Shown: positions 1-7,787 of the stretch, one piece after another
Position numbering within the stretch: the stretch's first letter is position 1
Layout of the letters: every line of letters begins with the position of its first letter
Source of the DNA: Syntrophales bacterium
Lineage (GTDB): Bacteria; Desulfobacterota; Syntrophia; Syntrophales; UBA5619
Direction: 5' to 3'
Assembly (NCBI GenBank): GCA_030654195.1
Contig: JAURXV010000131.1
Span: 1-37,433 of the forward strand
DNA: 37,433 bases
Position numbers and translations under genes: made by a program
Notes under the pieces: generated by a model
What the model saw: only the letters and a program-made list of their open reading frames with translations
What the model was told of the DNA's origin: nothing
The model's database searches: none

Positions 1-156
1 ATCCGGCCGGGCCTGGATAATCATTTCTACGGATTTTGCGATAAAGGCGGTTTCTATCGTCAGAGAATCCCGCATCTCGGATACCGAAAGCATATAGTAC
101 CAAGAGGGGATTGCAATGGCGAAAATGCACGCCGCCAGAGCCCCCAGGAGCTTCAT
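1..156 (-). CDS. N-terminus of a membrane sensor-like protein (partial)
   Basis: Only the first 52 codons lie inside the window. The translation starts MKLLGALAACIFAIAIPSWY, a positively charged end followed by a membrane segment. An amphipathic stretch follows (MRDSLTIETAFIAKSVEMII), of the kind that begins the periplasmic sensor region of histidine kinases and diguanylate cyclases. ATG at 156 has AAGG just upstream; an in-frame TTG at 201 is an alternative start that would add 15 residues. It lies directly downstream of the PstS-like gene on the same strand, so the two may be co-transcribed. Calling it a sensor is inference from topology, because no catalytic domain is visible. Confidence 0.45.
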   Translation of the reverse strand, partial: MKLLGALAACIFAIAIPSWYYMLSVSEMRDSLTIETAFIAKSVEMIIQARPD

Positions 157-213
157 GATCCTTGTGGCGGGCGCTGTCGACTGCGGAGGCCGGGAATCCA
201 AAGGCTCATTACC

Positions 214-1080
214 TCACTTTCCGGCGATTCGCGGCAAAGGCAGGTGGCCGCTTTCAGAGAGGAGCTTCCGTCCATCCTTCGAGAAAACGAACTTGATAAA
301 GTCCTTCACCGCACCCTTATCCGCATCCCCCTTGTAGACCAGGGACATTGTCATGGTATAGGGATATTTGCCGGCGGAAACATGGACGCCGTCGGCAATA
401 TTGGAGAGTATAGGGGCCGTCCCATCGACGGAGAGGGCTTTGATCCTTCGTTTCTCCACTGCCATGAGTGAGCTGCTGGTTGTACCGAATGAACCGGGCG
501 TCTTTTCGATTTGATCGGCCGCTTCCTGATCCGTCGTACCGACAAAGACGCCGGGAATGGAGTGAGCCTTCTCGGACGCCGATTTCAAGCGGGGATTGAT
601 GCTCGCCAGATAGACCGAAGAACTGTCACGCAGAGGACGAAGGATAAGCCTGATGGGCGTTCCATCGGGCCAGGTCTTGCGCTTTCCTGCATAGATGTCT
701 TCTATCTCTGTGAGAGTCACACCGTTGGTCGGGTTTGACTCCTGTACCGCGAAGATAAAGGGTGTGCGGCCATAAGGCTCCTCGACGATTCCCATGCTCC
801 GCTCCTCCGGCGTGAGGGGACGGGAGGACAACCCGATATCGATCCTCCCTTCCTTTACGGCGTTGATGCCTCCTGTACTGCCGATGCTGAGGAGGAGATC
901 GATGGCGACGTTGGGGTGTTTCTTTTGAAAACCCTCGGCCATCCGTCGCATGGCGCCGATGCCCGACCCCGAACCTGTGATGATCAATTTCCTTTCAGAA
1001 CTTGTGGAAGCGGAGCTTTCAACCATGAAGGACGTGAGAAGGAGGACGCTGAAGATGAAATATCGAAAAAAAAGCTTCAT
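214..1080 (-). CDS. PstS-like phosphate ABC transporter substrate-binding protein
   Basis: The product has 288 residues. Residues 1-24 form a Sec signal peptide (MKLFFRYFIFSVLLLTSF...SSA), so it is exported. The mature part shows the PstS/PBP_like_2 hallmarks: LIITGSGSGIGAMRRMAEGF, in which the early Gly/Ser loop binds the anion, then SIGSTGGINAVKEGRIDIGL and a RDSSS segment. Such proteins bind phosphate or a related oxyanion in the periplasm. No pstCAB genes are next to it; the next gene downstream begins like a membrane sensor, so a role in sensing is possible. I chose ATG at 1080 because it opens the signal peptide; the frame is open 19 codons further upstream, but that extension is charged and unlikely. 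Confidence 0.8.
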   Translation of the reverse strand: MKLFFRYFIFSVLLLTSFMVESSASTSSERKLIITGSGSGIGAMRRMAEGFQKKHPNVAIDLLLSIGSTGGINAVKEGRIDIGLSSRPLTPEERSMGIVEEPYGRTPFIFAVQESNPTNGVTLTEIEDIYAGKRKTWPDGTPIRLILRPLRDSSSVYLASINPRLKSASEKAHSIPGVFVGTTDQEAADQIEKTPGSFGTTSSSLMAVEKRRIKALSVDGTAPILSNIADGVHVSAGKYPYTMTMSLVYKGDADKGAVKDFIKFVFSKDGRKLLSESGHLPLPRIAGK

Positions 1081-1224
1081 AAATCCGTCTTCTTTCCCGC
1101 CGACCCCCCTGTCGTGATCGGCGTCTTCAATCCGCAACCCGCAGACGTCCTTTCAGATAGGTCCTGAATTCGTTTTAATCGGGGGAGAGGAACGCCGGGT
1201 GTCCCGATCGCTCATCGATATCCT

Positions 1225-1338
1225 TCATGCTTTGGGGAGGTCGGGATCGATCCCCAGGAGTTCCCTGATCTCGTCGGGGAATTTGGCCGCGTGGGCCGTC
1301 TCCAGACAGATGCAGGGGGGAACGCCGCCGAAGCATTG
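1225..1338 (-). pseudogene. 3' end of a threonine synthase gene (thrC relic)
   Basis: In one minus-strand frame the last 37 codons before the TGA at 1225-1227 read GGVPPCICLETAHAAKFPDE followed by IRELLGIDPDLPKA. The L-E-T-A-H-x-A-K-F-P motif followed by a short LLG..P tail is typical of the extreme C-terminus of threonine synthase. The rest of the roughly 400-residue enzyme is absent, and upstream the frame runs into unrelated sequence. This is therefore a deletion scar and not a gene. The family assignment rests on recall of the C-terminal motif. Confidence 0.55.
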
Positions 1339-1364
1339 ATAAGAACTTCCTTTTTCGCGGTGAG

Positions 1365-1393
1365 AGTATATGAAGAAGGATCTTGTGTGTCAA
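1365..1393 (-). promoter_or_regulatory. Sigma-70-like promoter (leftward)
   Basis: Reading the minus strand, TTGACA (1388-1393) and TATACT (1365-1370) are separated by exactly 17 bases, a near-consensus sigma-70 promoter. It points towards the thrC relic and the PstS-like gene, whose start is about 285 bases downstream. No other candidate promoter for the PstS-like gene is obvious in 1081-1364; the part from 1081 to 1224 holds nothing I can name. The match lies inside a decayed coding fragment, so chance is possible. Confidence 0.45.
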
Positions 1394-1612
1394 GAGGATT
1401 TTGGCCGACGATCATCGAATAGAGGGTGTCCAGAAACTCATACTTCAGTTGGCGGGCGATGACCGCCCCAAGAATCTCCGCCATCGCCGTGGCTGCGGCG
1501 GCCAGCACGGCCGAAGAGAGAACCGTTCGGGATACCCACGGTTTGAGATGCCGGGTCGCCGCCTCGGAAATGCAATACCCGGTAACGATCCCCAGATGCG
1601 CGGCGTTGTGCT
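1394..1612 (-). pseudogene. Unrecognised hydrophobic coding fragment
   Basis: Directly after the haemolysin III stop codon a minus-strand frame stays protein-like for about 75 codons. It reads HLGIVTGYCISEAATRHLKP, then a hydrophobic Ala-rich segment, then LKYEFLDTLYSMIVGQ. It has no plausible start codon in this part. It runs on through the promoter-like site and then out of frame over the thrC relic. I do not recognise the family. It is best read as an internal piece of a lost membrane-protein gene. Confidence 0.3.
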
Positions 1613-2365
1613 TTAAACAGCCACGGGGATGACGTAGAGAAGGACCGCAAAAAAGTGGAAGGTGCTGCCGGCCAGAACGAAGAGGTGCCACACGGCATGG
1701 TGGTACGGCAGCCGGCGCCAGCCGTAGAACGCGAGGCCCAGGATGTAGGCGAGCCCCCCGGCGATCAGCAGGGAAACGCCGGCAGGCGTTATGGCGGCGA
1801 GCAGGGGTTTGATGGCGACGACTACAAGGAATCCCATTCCCACGTAGAGGCCGACCGAGGCGATCGGCCACCGGCGGAGCAGGGAGACCTGGAAGATGAC
1901 CCCGATCAGTGCGATTCCCCAGACGACGCCGAACAGGGACCAGCCCCAGGGGCCGCGGAGATTCACCAGCATGAAGGGGGTATAGGTCCCGGCGATGAGG
2001 AGAAAGATCGCCGAATGGTCGATGACCCGAAGGAGTGTCTTTACCCCTGGGAACGGGATGCTGTGGTAGAGGGTGGATGCCGTGTACAGAATGATCAGCG
2101 TGGCCCCGAAGATGCTGCAGCCCACGATGTGCCAGGCGTCTCCGAACAGCGTCGCGAAGGCGGTCAGGATTCCGAGCGCCACAATGGCGAGGACGACACC
2201 GATCCCGTGGGTGATGCTGTTCGCCAGCTCCTCACGGGGGCTGTATCGGGGCATGGGTATATGTATCGGCATATCTTTTTTAAGTCGTTCCTTTTTTTCC
2301 CCGCCCCCCGCCCTTTTTCCGCCAGGGGGAACGGTATCGACGCTTCTAACGGGCGTTTCTATCAT
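1613..2365 (-). CDS. Haemolysin III / PAQR-family membrane protein (TrhA/YqfA-like)
   Basis: About 250 residues with seven predicted membrane helices. The family signature is clear: REELANSITHGIG at the start of the core, STLYHSIPF after helix 2, then IDHSAIFLLIAGTYTPF, and HAVWHLFVLAGSTFHFF near the end. These histidines and serines form the metal site of PAQR proteins. In bacteria such proteins are linked to membrane energy or fatty-acid homeostasis and, in some species, to haemolysis; the substrate is unknown. The N-terminal 31 residues are charged and atypical. ATG at 2365 (preceded by GGACCGG), TTG at 2374 or ATG at 2272 could each be the start. The core family homology begins shortly after 2272. 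Confidence 0.8.
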   Translation of the reverse strand: MIETPVRSVDTVPPGGKRAGGGEKKERLKKDMPIHIPMPRYSPREELANSITHGIGVVLAIVALGILTAFATLFGDAWHIVGCSIFGATLIILYTASTLYHSIPFPGVKTLLRVIDHSAIFLLIAGTYTPFMLVNLRGPWGWSLFGVVWGIALIGVIFQVSLLRRWPIASVGLYVGMGFLVVVAIKPLLAAITPAGVSLLIAGGLAYILGLAFYGWRRLPYHHAVWHLFVLAGSTFHFFAVLLYVIPVAV

Positions 2366-2450
2366 CCGGTCCAAAAAAATGAAAGCGAAATAACCGCTCC
2401 TTTGATCATGCTTCCATTCCTTTTTAATCTCTCTGGATAAATTCCCCGCA

Positions 2451-2483
2451 CAAATAAAAAATCACAGGGGTGATCCCCGTGGT
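2451..2483 (-). terminator. Rho-independent terminator downstream of polA
   Basis: On the minus strand a GC-rich stem-loop (CACGGGG...CCCCTGTG, one bulged base) is followed immediately by ATTTTTTATTTG. It lies about 125 bases downstream of the polA stop codon and before the haemolysin III gene. It should separate the two transcription units. Confidence 0.6.
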
Positions 2484-2609
2484 TCACATGTCGGCGGCTC
2501 ACATACACCATCGCCCTCCCGACGGCAACCTTTATTTTATGGATATCGCTTGAAACCCCATCCACAGCGGTCCGGAATATGGATGTTATCCGTATGCAAC
2601 CAACGCCTC

Positions 2610-5288
2610 TCAGGCGTGCGCCTCGTCCCAGTTTCGGCCGGCCGCGACCTCCACACGGAGGGGCACGTTCAGCTTCAGCACCCCCTCCATCTCTTCGCGG
2701 ACGAGGGCCATCAGGATTTCCCTTTCGGAAACGGGCGCCTCGAACACCAGCTCATCATGGACCTGCATGATCATCACGGCAGAGAGTTCCTCTTCCGCGA
2801 GACGCCGGAAAATCCGGACCATGGCGACCTTGATGAGATCCGCCGCCGTCCCCTGGATGGGGGCGTTGATCGCCATCCGCTCGGCAAACTGCCGGACGGC
2901 GGCCTGGGGGCTCATGATTTCCGGCAGGTACCTCCGCCGCCGGAGAAGCGTCGTCACGTACCCGTCCCGCCTCGCCTGCGCGAGGAGCCCGTCGAGGTAA
3001 TCCCTCACCCTTCGGTATCTTTGGAAATAGCTGTCGATGTAGGCTTGGGCGAGCTTCTGCGTGATCCCGAGTTCCTTCGCGAGGCCGAAGGCGCTCATCC
3101 CGTAGAGGACGCCGAAATTGATCACCTTCGCCTGCCGCCTCATGTCGGGGTTGACCATCTCGGGGAAGACGCCGAAGAGGTCGGAGGCGGTCCGGCTGTG
3201 GATGTCCTCGCCGGTGGCGAAGGCTTCGATCAGGGTCTCGTCTCCGGAGAGATGCGCCAGCACCCGCAGTTCGATCTGTGAGTAGTCGGCGGAGACGATC
3301 TCCCAGCCGGCGGGCGCGATGAAGGCCTGGCGTATCCGCTTTCCCTCGAGGGTCCGGATCGGGATGTTCTGGAGATTCGGGTTGCTGCTGGAGAGCCTCC
3401 CTGTCGCCGTGACGGTCTGATTGTAGGTGGTGTGGACCCGCCCCGTCCGGGGGTGAACCAGTTCAGGCAGCGCGTCGATGTAGGTCGATTTGAGCTTGGC
3501 CATCCCGCGGTAGGCGAGAATCTCCGCGGGAAGCTCGTGGCCCTGAGCGAGGGCGGTCAGGACATCCACGTCCGTGGAGTACCCCTCCTTGGTCTTCCGG
3601 CCCCGCGGCAGACCCAGTTTTTCGAAAAGGACGACCTGCAGTTGTTTTGGGGAACTGATGTTGAATTTTTCCCCCGCCAGCCGGTGGATCTTCTCCTCCG
3701 AGAGGGCAAGGAGCTGCTCGATCTCCAGCGACATGGTCCGGAGGAGGGGCAGGTCCAGGAGGACCCCCTTCTGTTCCATCTCGGCGAGGACCGCGACCAG
3801 GGGCATCTCCACGCCTTCAAGAAGATCCTTCATCCCTGCCGCGGCAATCTTCCCGGTCAAATCAGCGGCCAGCGACATCACGGCGTCGGCGCGCCGGCCG
3901 GCGTAGTCCGCCGCCTTCTCCACGGAAATGGCGGCAAACGGCACGGCCTTCGCACCGCTCCCCACGAGCTCCTTCACGGAAGGCGTCCGGCGACCGAGAT
4001 GATCCAGCACCGTGTCGGCGAGCTCAAAGCTGTGTTTCGCGGGATTGAGGAGGTAGGAGGCGACCATCGTGTCGCAGCCGAGGCCCCGGAGGGGAATGCT
4101 GCACTGGGAAAGCACGATGAGGGCGGTTTTGAGATCCTGTCCATGTTTCGGGATGGCCGGATCGGCAAGGAATGGCGAGATGACCGTGAGGACCATGCCG
4201 GCGGAAAGCCGCGGCGTGCCATCCTCATGGGCGATGGGGATGTAGAACCCTTCGCCCGGCGCGGGCGAGACGGCCAAGCCGATCAGAGAGGCCGACATCG
4301 CCTCCGGCGAGGAGAGGACCGGCTCCAGCGAAAACTCACGGCCCTGCCGCAGTCTTGACGCAAGCGCAGCCAGCTCCTCCGGCGTCCGGCAGATCCGGTA
4401 GTCGCCGGCGTTCTCTTCTCCCCGGATCTTCAGATCCTGGAGCAGCGACGAGAATTCAAACTCTCTGAAGAGTGACATCAGCAGCTCCCGGTCCGGCTCC
4501 CGCCGTCGGCAGGCTTCCAGATCGAAGTCGAACGCCGCGTCCGTCCGGATCTGCGCCAACTCCCGGCTGAGCCTTGCCTGATCGATGTTCGCGAGGATCG
4601 TCTCGCGGGTCTTCGCGTTGTGGATCTGTTCCGGGTTGGCGAGGATCGCAGCGATGTTCCCGAACTGCTCGATCAGCCGTTGCGCCCCCTTCGGGCCTAT
4701 GCCGGGAACGCCGGGGATGTTGTCGGAGGCGTCCCCCATCAGACCGAGGATCTCCACCACCTGCTCCGGACCGACGCCGAAGCGCTCCTTCACGGCCGCG
4801 ATGTCGTAGGTCTTCTCCTTCATCGTGTCGACCATCCGAATCTCCGTGGAGACGAGTTGCATCATGTCCTTGTCGCCGGAGACGATGACGACCTCCATCC
4901 CCGCCTCCGCCTGCCGGCGGGCGATCGTCCCGATGATGTCGTCCGCCTCGATCCCCTGCTGCTCCAGGACGGGGATCGAAAACCCCCGGACGATCTCCTT
5001 GACGAACGGGATCTGGGGGATCAGCGTGTCGGGAGTCGCCTTCCTCGTCGCCTTATACTCCTCGTAGGCCTCATGGCGGAACGTCGGCCCCTTTACATCG
5101 AAGGCGACCGCGATGTAGTCGGGTTCCTGGTCGCGCAGAAGCTTCATCAGCATCGTCGTGAAACCGTAGATCGCGTTCGTCGGAAAACCCTTCGAGTTGG
5201 AAAGCTCCCGGATCGCGTAGAAGGCCCGGAACAGGTAGTTGCTCCCGTCGACGAGGACGAATTTGGGGCGCTTCTTTTCTTCCGTCAT
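2610..5288 (-). CDS. polA: DNA polymerase I
   Basis: 892 residues, full length for the family. The N-terminal 5'-3' exonuclease (about residues 1-290) carries VDGSNYLFRAFYA, the Asp cluster in EADDIIGT and GDKDMMQL, and the helix-hairpin-helix GVPGIGPKGA. The C-terminal polymerase has motif A DYSQIELRVLAHLSGD (about 668), motif B RRQAKVINFGVLYG (about 720) and motif C QVHDELVFE (about 844). The middle 3'-5' exonuclease domain is present in size but degenerate. By eye alignment, E. coli D355, E357, D424 and D501 correspond here to E, V, A and R, so proofreading is predicted lost. The start ATG follows AAAGGAA. The enzyme acts in Okazaki fragment maturation and repair. Confidence 0.97.
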   Translation of the reverse strand: MTEEKKRPKFVLVDGSNYLFRAFYAIRELSNSKGFPTNAIYGFTTMLMKLLRDQEPDYIAVAFDVKGPTFRHEAYEEYKATRKATPDTLIPQIPFVKEIVRGFSIPVLEQQGIEADDIIGTIARRQAEAGMEVVIVSGDKDMMQLVSTEIRMVDTMKEKTYDIAAVKERFGVGPEQVVEILGLMGDASDNIPGVPGIGPKGAQRLIEQFGNIAAILANPEQIHNAKTRETILANIDQARLSRELAQIRTDAAFDFDLEACRRREPDRELLMSLFREFEFSSLLQDLKIRGEENAGDYRICRTPEELAALASRLRQGREFSLEPVLSSPEAMSASLIGLAVSPAPGEGFYIPIAHEDGTPRLSAGMVLTVISPFLADPAIPKHGQDLKTALIVLSQCSIPLRGLGCDTMVASYLLNPAKHSFELADTVLDHLGRRTPSVKELVGSGAKAVPFAAISVEKAADYAGRRADAVMSLAADLTGKIAAAGMKDLLEGVEMPLVAVLAEMEQKGVLLDLPLLRTMSLEIEQLLALSEEKIHRLAGEKFNISSPKQLQVVLFEKLGLPRGRKTKEGYSTDVDVLTALAQGHELPAEILAYRGMAKLKSTYIDALPELVHPRTGRVHTTYNQTVTATGRLSSSNPNLQNIPIRTLEGKRIRQAFIAPAGWEIVSADYSQIELRVLAHLSGDETLIEAFATGEDIHSRTASDLFGVFPEMVNPDMRRQAKVINFGVLYGMSAFGLAKELGITQKLAQAYIDSYFQRYRRVRDYLDGLLAQARRDGYVTTLLRRRRYLPEIMSPQAAVRQFAERMAINAPIQGTAADLIKVAMVRIFRRLAEEELSAVMIMQVHDELVFEAPVSEREILMALVREEMEGVLKLNVPLRVEVAAGRNWDEAHA

Positions 5289-5329
5289 ATATTATTCCTT
5301 TCGTTCGATCATTTTTATCGAGCAGCTTC

Positions 5330-5364
5330 ATATCGAGCAGTCGTTGCGTGGGACTGCTCGATAT
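5330..5364. repeat. 13-bp perfect inverted repeat upstream of polA
   Basis: ATATCGAGCAGTC (5330-5342) and its exact complement (5352-5364) enclose a 9-base loop. A third partial copy, ATCGAGCAG, lies at 5317-5325, so the right-hand arm could pair with either of two left arms. It sits between the polA start and the DUF262 relic, at the left edge of the defence island. No T-run follows on either strand, so a simple terminator is unlikely. Confidence 0.6.
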
Positions 5365-5400
5365 TTCAAATTACGGCGCTCTGTCCCTTCGTACTTTTAG

Positions 5401-5511
5401 AAGCAGGTAGCCCATGGGGAAAAAACCTTTGTACATGGAATCGAAAAGGTCCCTGACCTTGGTCGTCGTCCAGACGAAGGGCCGCTGGATATCCGGCAAG
5501 CCAATTTCACC
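5401..5511 (-). pseudogene. Duplicated 5' piece of the DUF262 gene (direct repeat, left copy)
   Basis: This stretch is about 90 percent identical to 9381-9488 inside the intact DUF262 gene, with a 3-base length difference that keeps the frame. Translated, it gives [16 protein letters not shown], then [13 protein letters not shown] and a GYLL end, after which it diverges. It has no start of its own. Its first bases (GGTGAAAT on the coding strand) provide the TGA stop codon of the upstream HNH gene. It is a relic of a second DUF262 copy or the footprint of a recombination event. Confidence 0.75.
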
Positions 5512-6139
5512 TTGGAAACGACCGAATGAAGGCCGCATACTCCCCATCATCTCGACATGCTTCCTCCAGTAACGCTTGAGCAGCGGGATCAGTCGCTGCA
5601 TAGACTGACAGCGCATAAAGCGTCATCACAACTTTTGAACGATATTCCCGCAAATCGACGCGGTTGAGTCCTAGAATTTTTTCGGTTGTCTGCCCGCGGA
5701 TCGTTTTTCCGATCACGGATGCAAGTTTTGCGGCGGTATCGAAAACAAACTCGAAATGCTCGGCAGGGGTATCATCGCAGGGGTTGATCAACGGCCCGCC
5801 TTCGGACACCACTGGAAAACAATCTCCTTTGCATTCAGGACCGTTGCAGATTGGGCACGACAAAAGAAGATTCGTCCACTCAAACGTCAATTCGGGAAAT
5901 GTGGATTTTGGTTTAAAGTGCTCTATATGCCCATACGCGATGTGAGATATCTTGCTTTCGCAATAGGCGCACTTGCCATGAAACATGGCAACGAGGACGT
6001 CCTTGATGGATGGATGTTTGTATTTACCCTCTACCTTTCGCTTGCCGGCAACCGTAGAGGCTCTAAGGAGCGCATCGGTCCATGGTTGCTTGTTGCGCTC
6101 GAGTATGGCGGGTTTCGGAGAGCGCGCAACCTTGATCAT
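5507..6139 (-). CDS. ptuB: HNH endonuclease, PtuB-like (Septu defence)
   Basis: 210 residues. It matches the HNH family found beside AAA ATPases in Septu and some retron loci (TIGR02646-like): GKCAYCESK (about residue 56), HIEHFKPKS (about 72), and a second cysteine pair in [10 protein letters not shown] (about 92-97). The CxxC pairs bind zinc and the His/Asn residues are the predicted catalytic centre. Its ATG overlaps the ptuA stop by 4 nt (ATGA), so translation is coupled. In known Septu systems PtuA and PtuB form a complex that cuts DNA after phage infection. The last codons (SFPR-stop) run into the duplicated DUF262 segment, so the natural C-terminus may have been trimmed or replaced. 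Confidence 0.8.
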   Translation of the reverse strand: MIKVARSPKPAILERNKQPWTDALLRASTVAGKRKVEGKYKHPSIKDVLVAMFHGKCAYCESKISHIAYGHIEHFKPKSTFPELTFEWTNLLLSCPICNGPECKGDCFPVVSEGGPLINPCDDTPAEHFEFVFDTAAKLASVIGKTIRGQTTEKILGLNRVDLREYRSKVVMTLYALSVYAATDPAAQALLEEACRDDGEYAAFIRSFPR

Positions 6140-7449
6140 GGCAACTTCTTCTCCAGATACGTCTCGATCCTTTTCTGCAGGGAGTCAGGCTTTGGCGGAC
6201 CGCCGATGGGGCGCGCTTCTTCCATGAAAAGCGATAATTGCTCAAATTCGGTCTTTTCTTTTGGTGTCAACTTGGTCCTTTTACCGAGCAATGCATCGTA
6301 GCGGTCTATTTTACCCTGGGTTTGCGGGGAATAAGGAGAAACGAGACCGAAAGCAGGGCTTTGCAACAAACGGTCAACGTTCATGGCGGAAACATCCGGG
6401 ACCTCCTCCACTATGCTCTTGCCTTCGCTCAACGAAAATTTAAGTGTCAGGGCTTCCGGTCCTGCACCGGCGGCGATCAGCGGACTATGAGTGGCAACGA
6501 TGAATTGGAGGTTCGGGAACTGCTCACGGAGCCAGAGAGCAATATCACGCTGCCAGAGCGGATGGAGATGGATATCCAACTCATCGATCAGCACGACGCC
6601 CACCTCCTTCAACGGATCGTTGCTTTCAGGAAAAGCCTGGATCAATCGCCATACGAGATCGCCAGCTAAGGCGAGAACGCTCCGATAGCCGTCACTGAGG
6701 GCAAGTGTGGGAACCTTTGTGCCTGCGATATCGAAAAAGATGCGTCCTTCAGCGGTGACGCTGTCGAATCTCACCCCCTCCGGCAGCAGCCGATTGATCG
6801 CTGCGATGCCCAGCGCCTGCTGACGCCTCGCTTCGGCATCTTTATTTTTTACGATGCGATAGTCCAGATAGACCATCCACCGCTCAAACGCCGACAATGG
6901 CTGGTCTTCATCAAATTGAGTGAAAAAATTGGTATAGCGGGCCTGGGGTTCCAGAGACGGCACGATGATCTCGCTCTTGCGGGTTAGTCGTCGGAACGCC
7001 CCGTAGCCGACGGCAAACCATCCCAACCCTTTTGAGACGAAGGCATTCTGGCGCAGCCATGTTAATCGCCTTTCAGCAGATTCGTGAATTCCCGGTTCTG
7101 TATAGACCTTGTTACGGATGCTGAGCGGCTTGCCGCCAGTCAGGAAAAATGTATAGCCGAATGAGCGGGTGATCTTTTCCGAGCCGTACTGGCCGGGATC
7201 ATTATCTGACTGATGGATTTTTATGGAAAGCTTGCCGGGCTGCTCCTCGTCACGAAGCCACCCGACGGGCCGCGGGGCCAACTTCTGCGCACCTTCCGGT
7301 CCAGCAAGAAGCAATGCCAGGGATTGTAATACCGTACTTTTCCCACATCCGTTTTCACTAAGGAGAGTGATCCACTTTCGATTTCTGAACCTCAATGTGG
7401 CCTTATCGAAACAACGAATATTGTCTATCGTCAATTCTTCTATCAACAT
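6136..7449 (-). CDS. ptuA: AAA ATPase, PtuA-like (Septu defence)
   Basis: 437 residues with an SMC/ABC-type ATPase fold. The N-terminus IEELTIDNIRCFDKATLRF leads into the Walker A loop SENGCGKST (about 33-41). A signature-like LSDGYRSVLALAG lies near 255, Walker B is VVLIDELDIHLHP (about 283-295), and the H-loop is IVATHSPL. This is the architecture of OLD-like and PtuA ATPases, and the overlapping downstream HNH gene makes Septu the best reading. PtuA controls the PtuB nuclease in response to nucleotide levels or phage cues. ATG at 7449 has GGGAGGG a few bases upstream, and a promoter candidate lies at 7506-7535. Confidence 0.82.
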   Translation of the reverse strand: MLIEELTIDNIRCFDKATLRFRNRKWITLLSENGCGKSTVLQSLALLLAGPEGAQKLAPRPVGWLRDEEQPGKLSIKIHQSDNDPGQYGSEKITRSFGYTFFLTGGKPLSIRNKVYTEPGIHESAERRLTWLRQNAFVSKGLGWFAVGYGAFRRLTRKSEIIVPSLEPQARYTNFFTQFDEDQPLSAFERWMVYLDYRIVKNKDAEARRQQALGIAAINRLLPEGVRFDSVTAEGRIFFDIAGTKVPTLALSDGYRSVLALAGDLVWRLIQAFPESNDPLKEVGVVLIDELDIHLHPLWQRDIALWLREQFPNLQFIVATHSPLIAAGAGPEALTLKFSLSEGKSIVEEVPDVSAMNVDRLLQSPAFGLVSPYSPQTQGKIDRYDALLGKRTKLTPKEKTEFEQLSLFMEEARPIGGPPKPDSLQKRIETYLEKKLP

Positions 7450-7505
7450 ACAGTACCCTCCCTTGCATGCACAAAATCAGATAACAAATAAAAACAACCA
7501 TGTAA

Positions 7506-7535
7506 AATATATCAGTGTTTGTAGAATCGGATCAA
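7506..7535 (-). promoter_or_regulatory. Candidate promoter of ptuAB
   Basis: On the minus strand TTGATC (7530-7535) and TATATT (7506-7511) are 18 bases apart, about 55 bases before the ptuA ATG. The surrounding DNA is AT-rich. If it works, Septu is transcribed separately from the DUF262 gene. Confidence 0.4.
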
Positions 7536-7625
7536 GGCTTATTTACGACTCGGTTCCCCACTCCGATATGGCTCACGATTTCTCCCAGCTATTTGTCCGA
7601 CTCTGGAATTTCCATCTCCACGATT

Positions 7626-7763
7626 TTACCAGGGCCGAAGGTCTTGACGTTGACCGACCACCTTCCCACCTTTTTTGTTCGCGAAGGCAGACAAGGAAAT
7701 GATGATCTCCTTCCAGGCAGCAAAGGAGGATTTCTTCTCCAGGGTTTCCGATTCTCGGCACAT
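7626..7763 (-). pseudogene. Truncated AlbA_2 (Schlafen-type DNA-binding) domain gene
   Basis: A 45-codon ORF starts ATG behind AGAGGG, 24 bases after the DUF262 stop. It contains ESETLEKKSSF and ISLSAFANKKGGKVV, the start of an AlbA_2 domain. Intact proteins continue with a VGV-like strand and about 60 more residues of domain, but here the frame shifts and ends. A second frame continues to TAG at 7589-7591 with GKIVEMEIPESDK, which resembles the later V-x-V-P-x-S strand of the same domain. The pieces suggest an internal deletion. The rest of the 7450-7787 gap holds the ptuA promoter region. Confidence 0.5.
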
Positions 7764-7787
7764 GTCGTCCCTCTCTTTAATAAAACA

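Noticed and set aside
5507-7449. Retron, because this HNH family also occurs with retrons
   Set aside because: No reverse transcriptase gene or msr/msd-like repeat is present; the ATPase plus HNH pair alone fits Septu.
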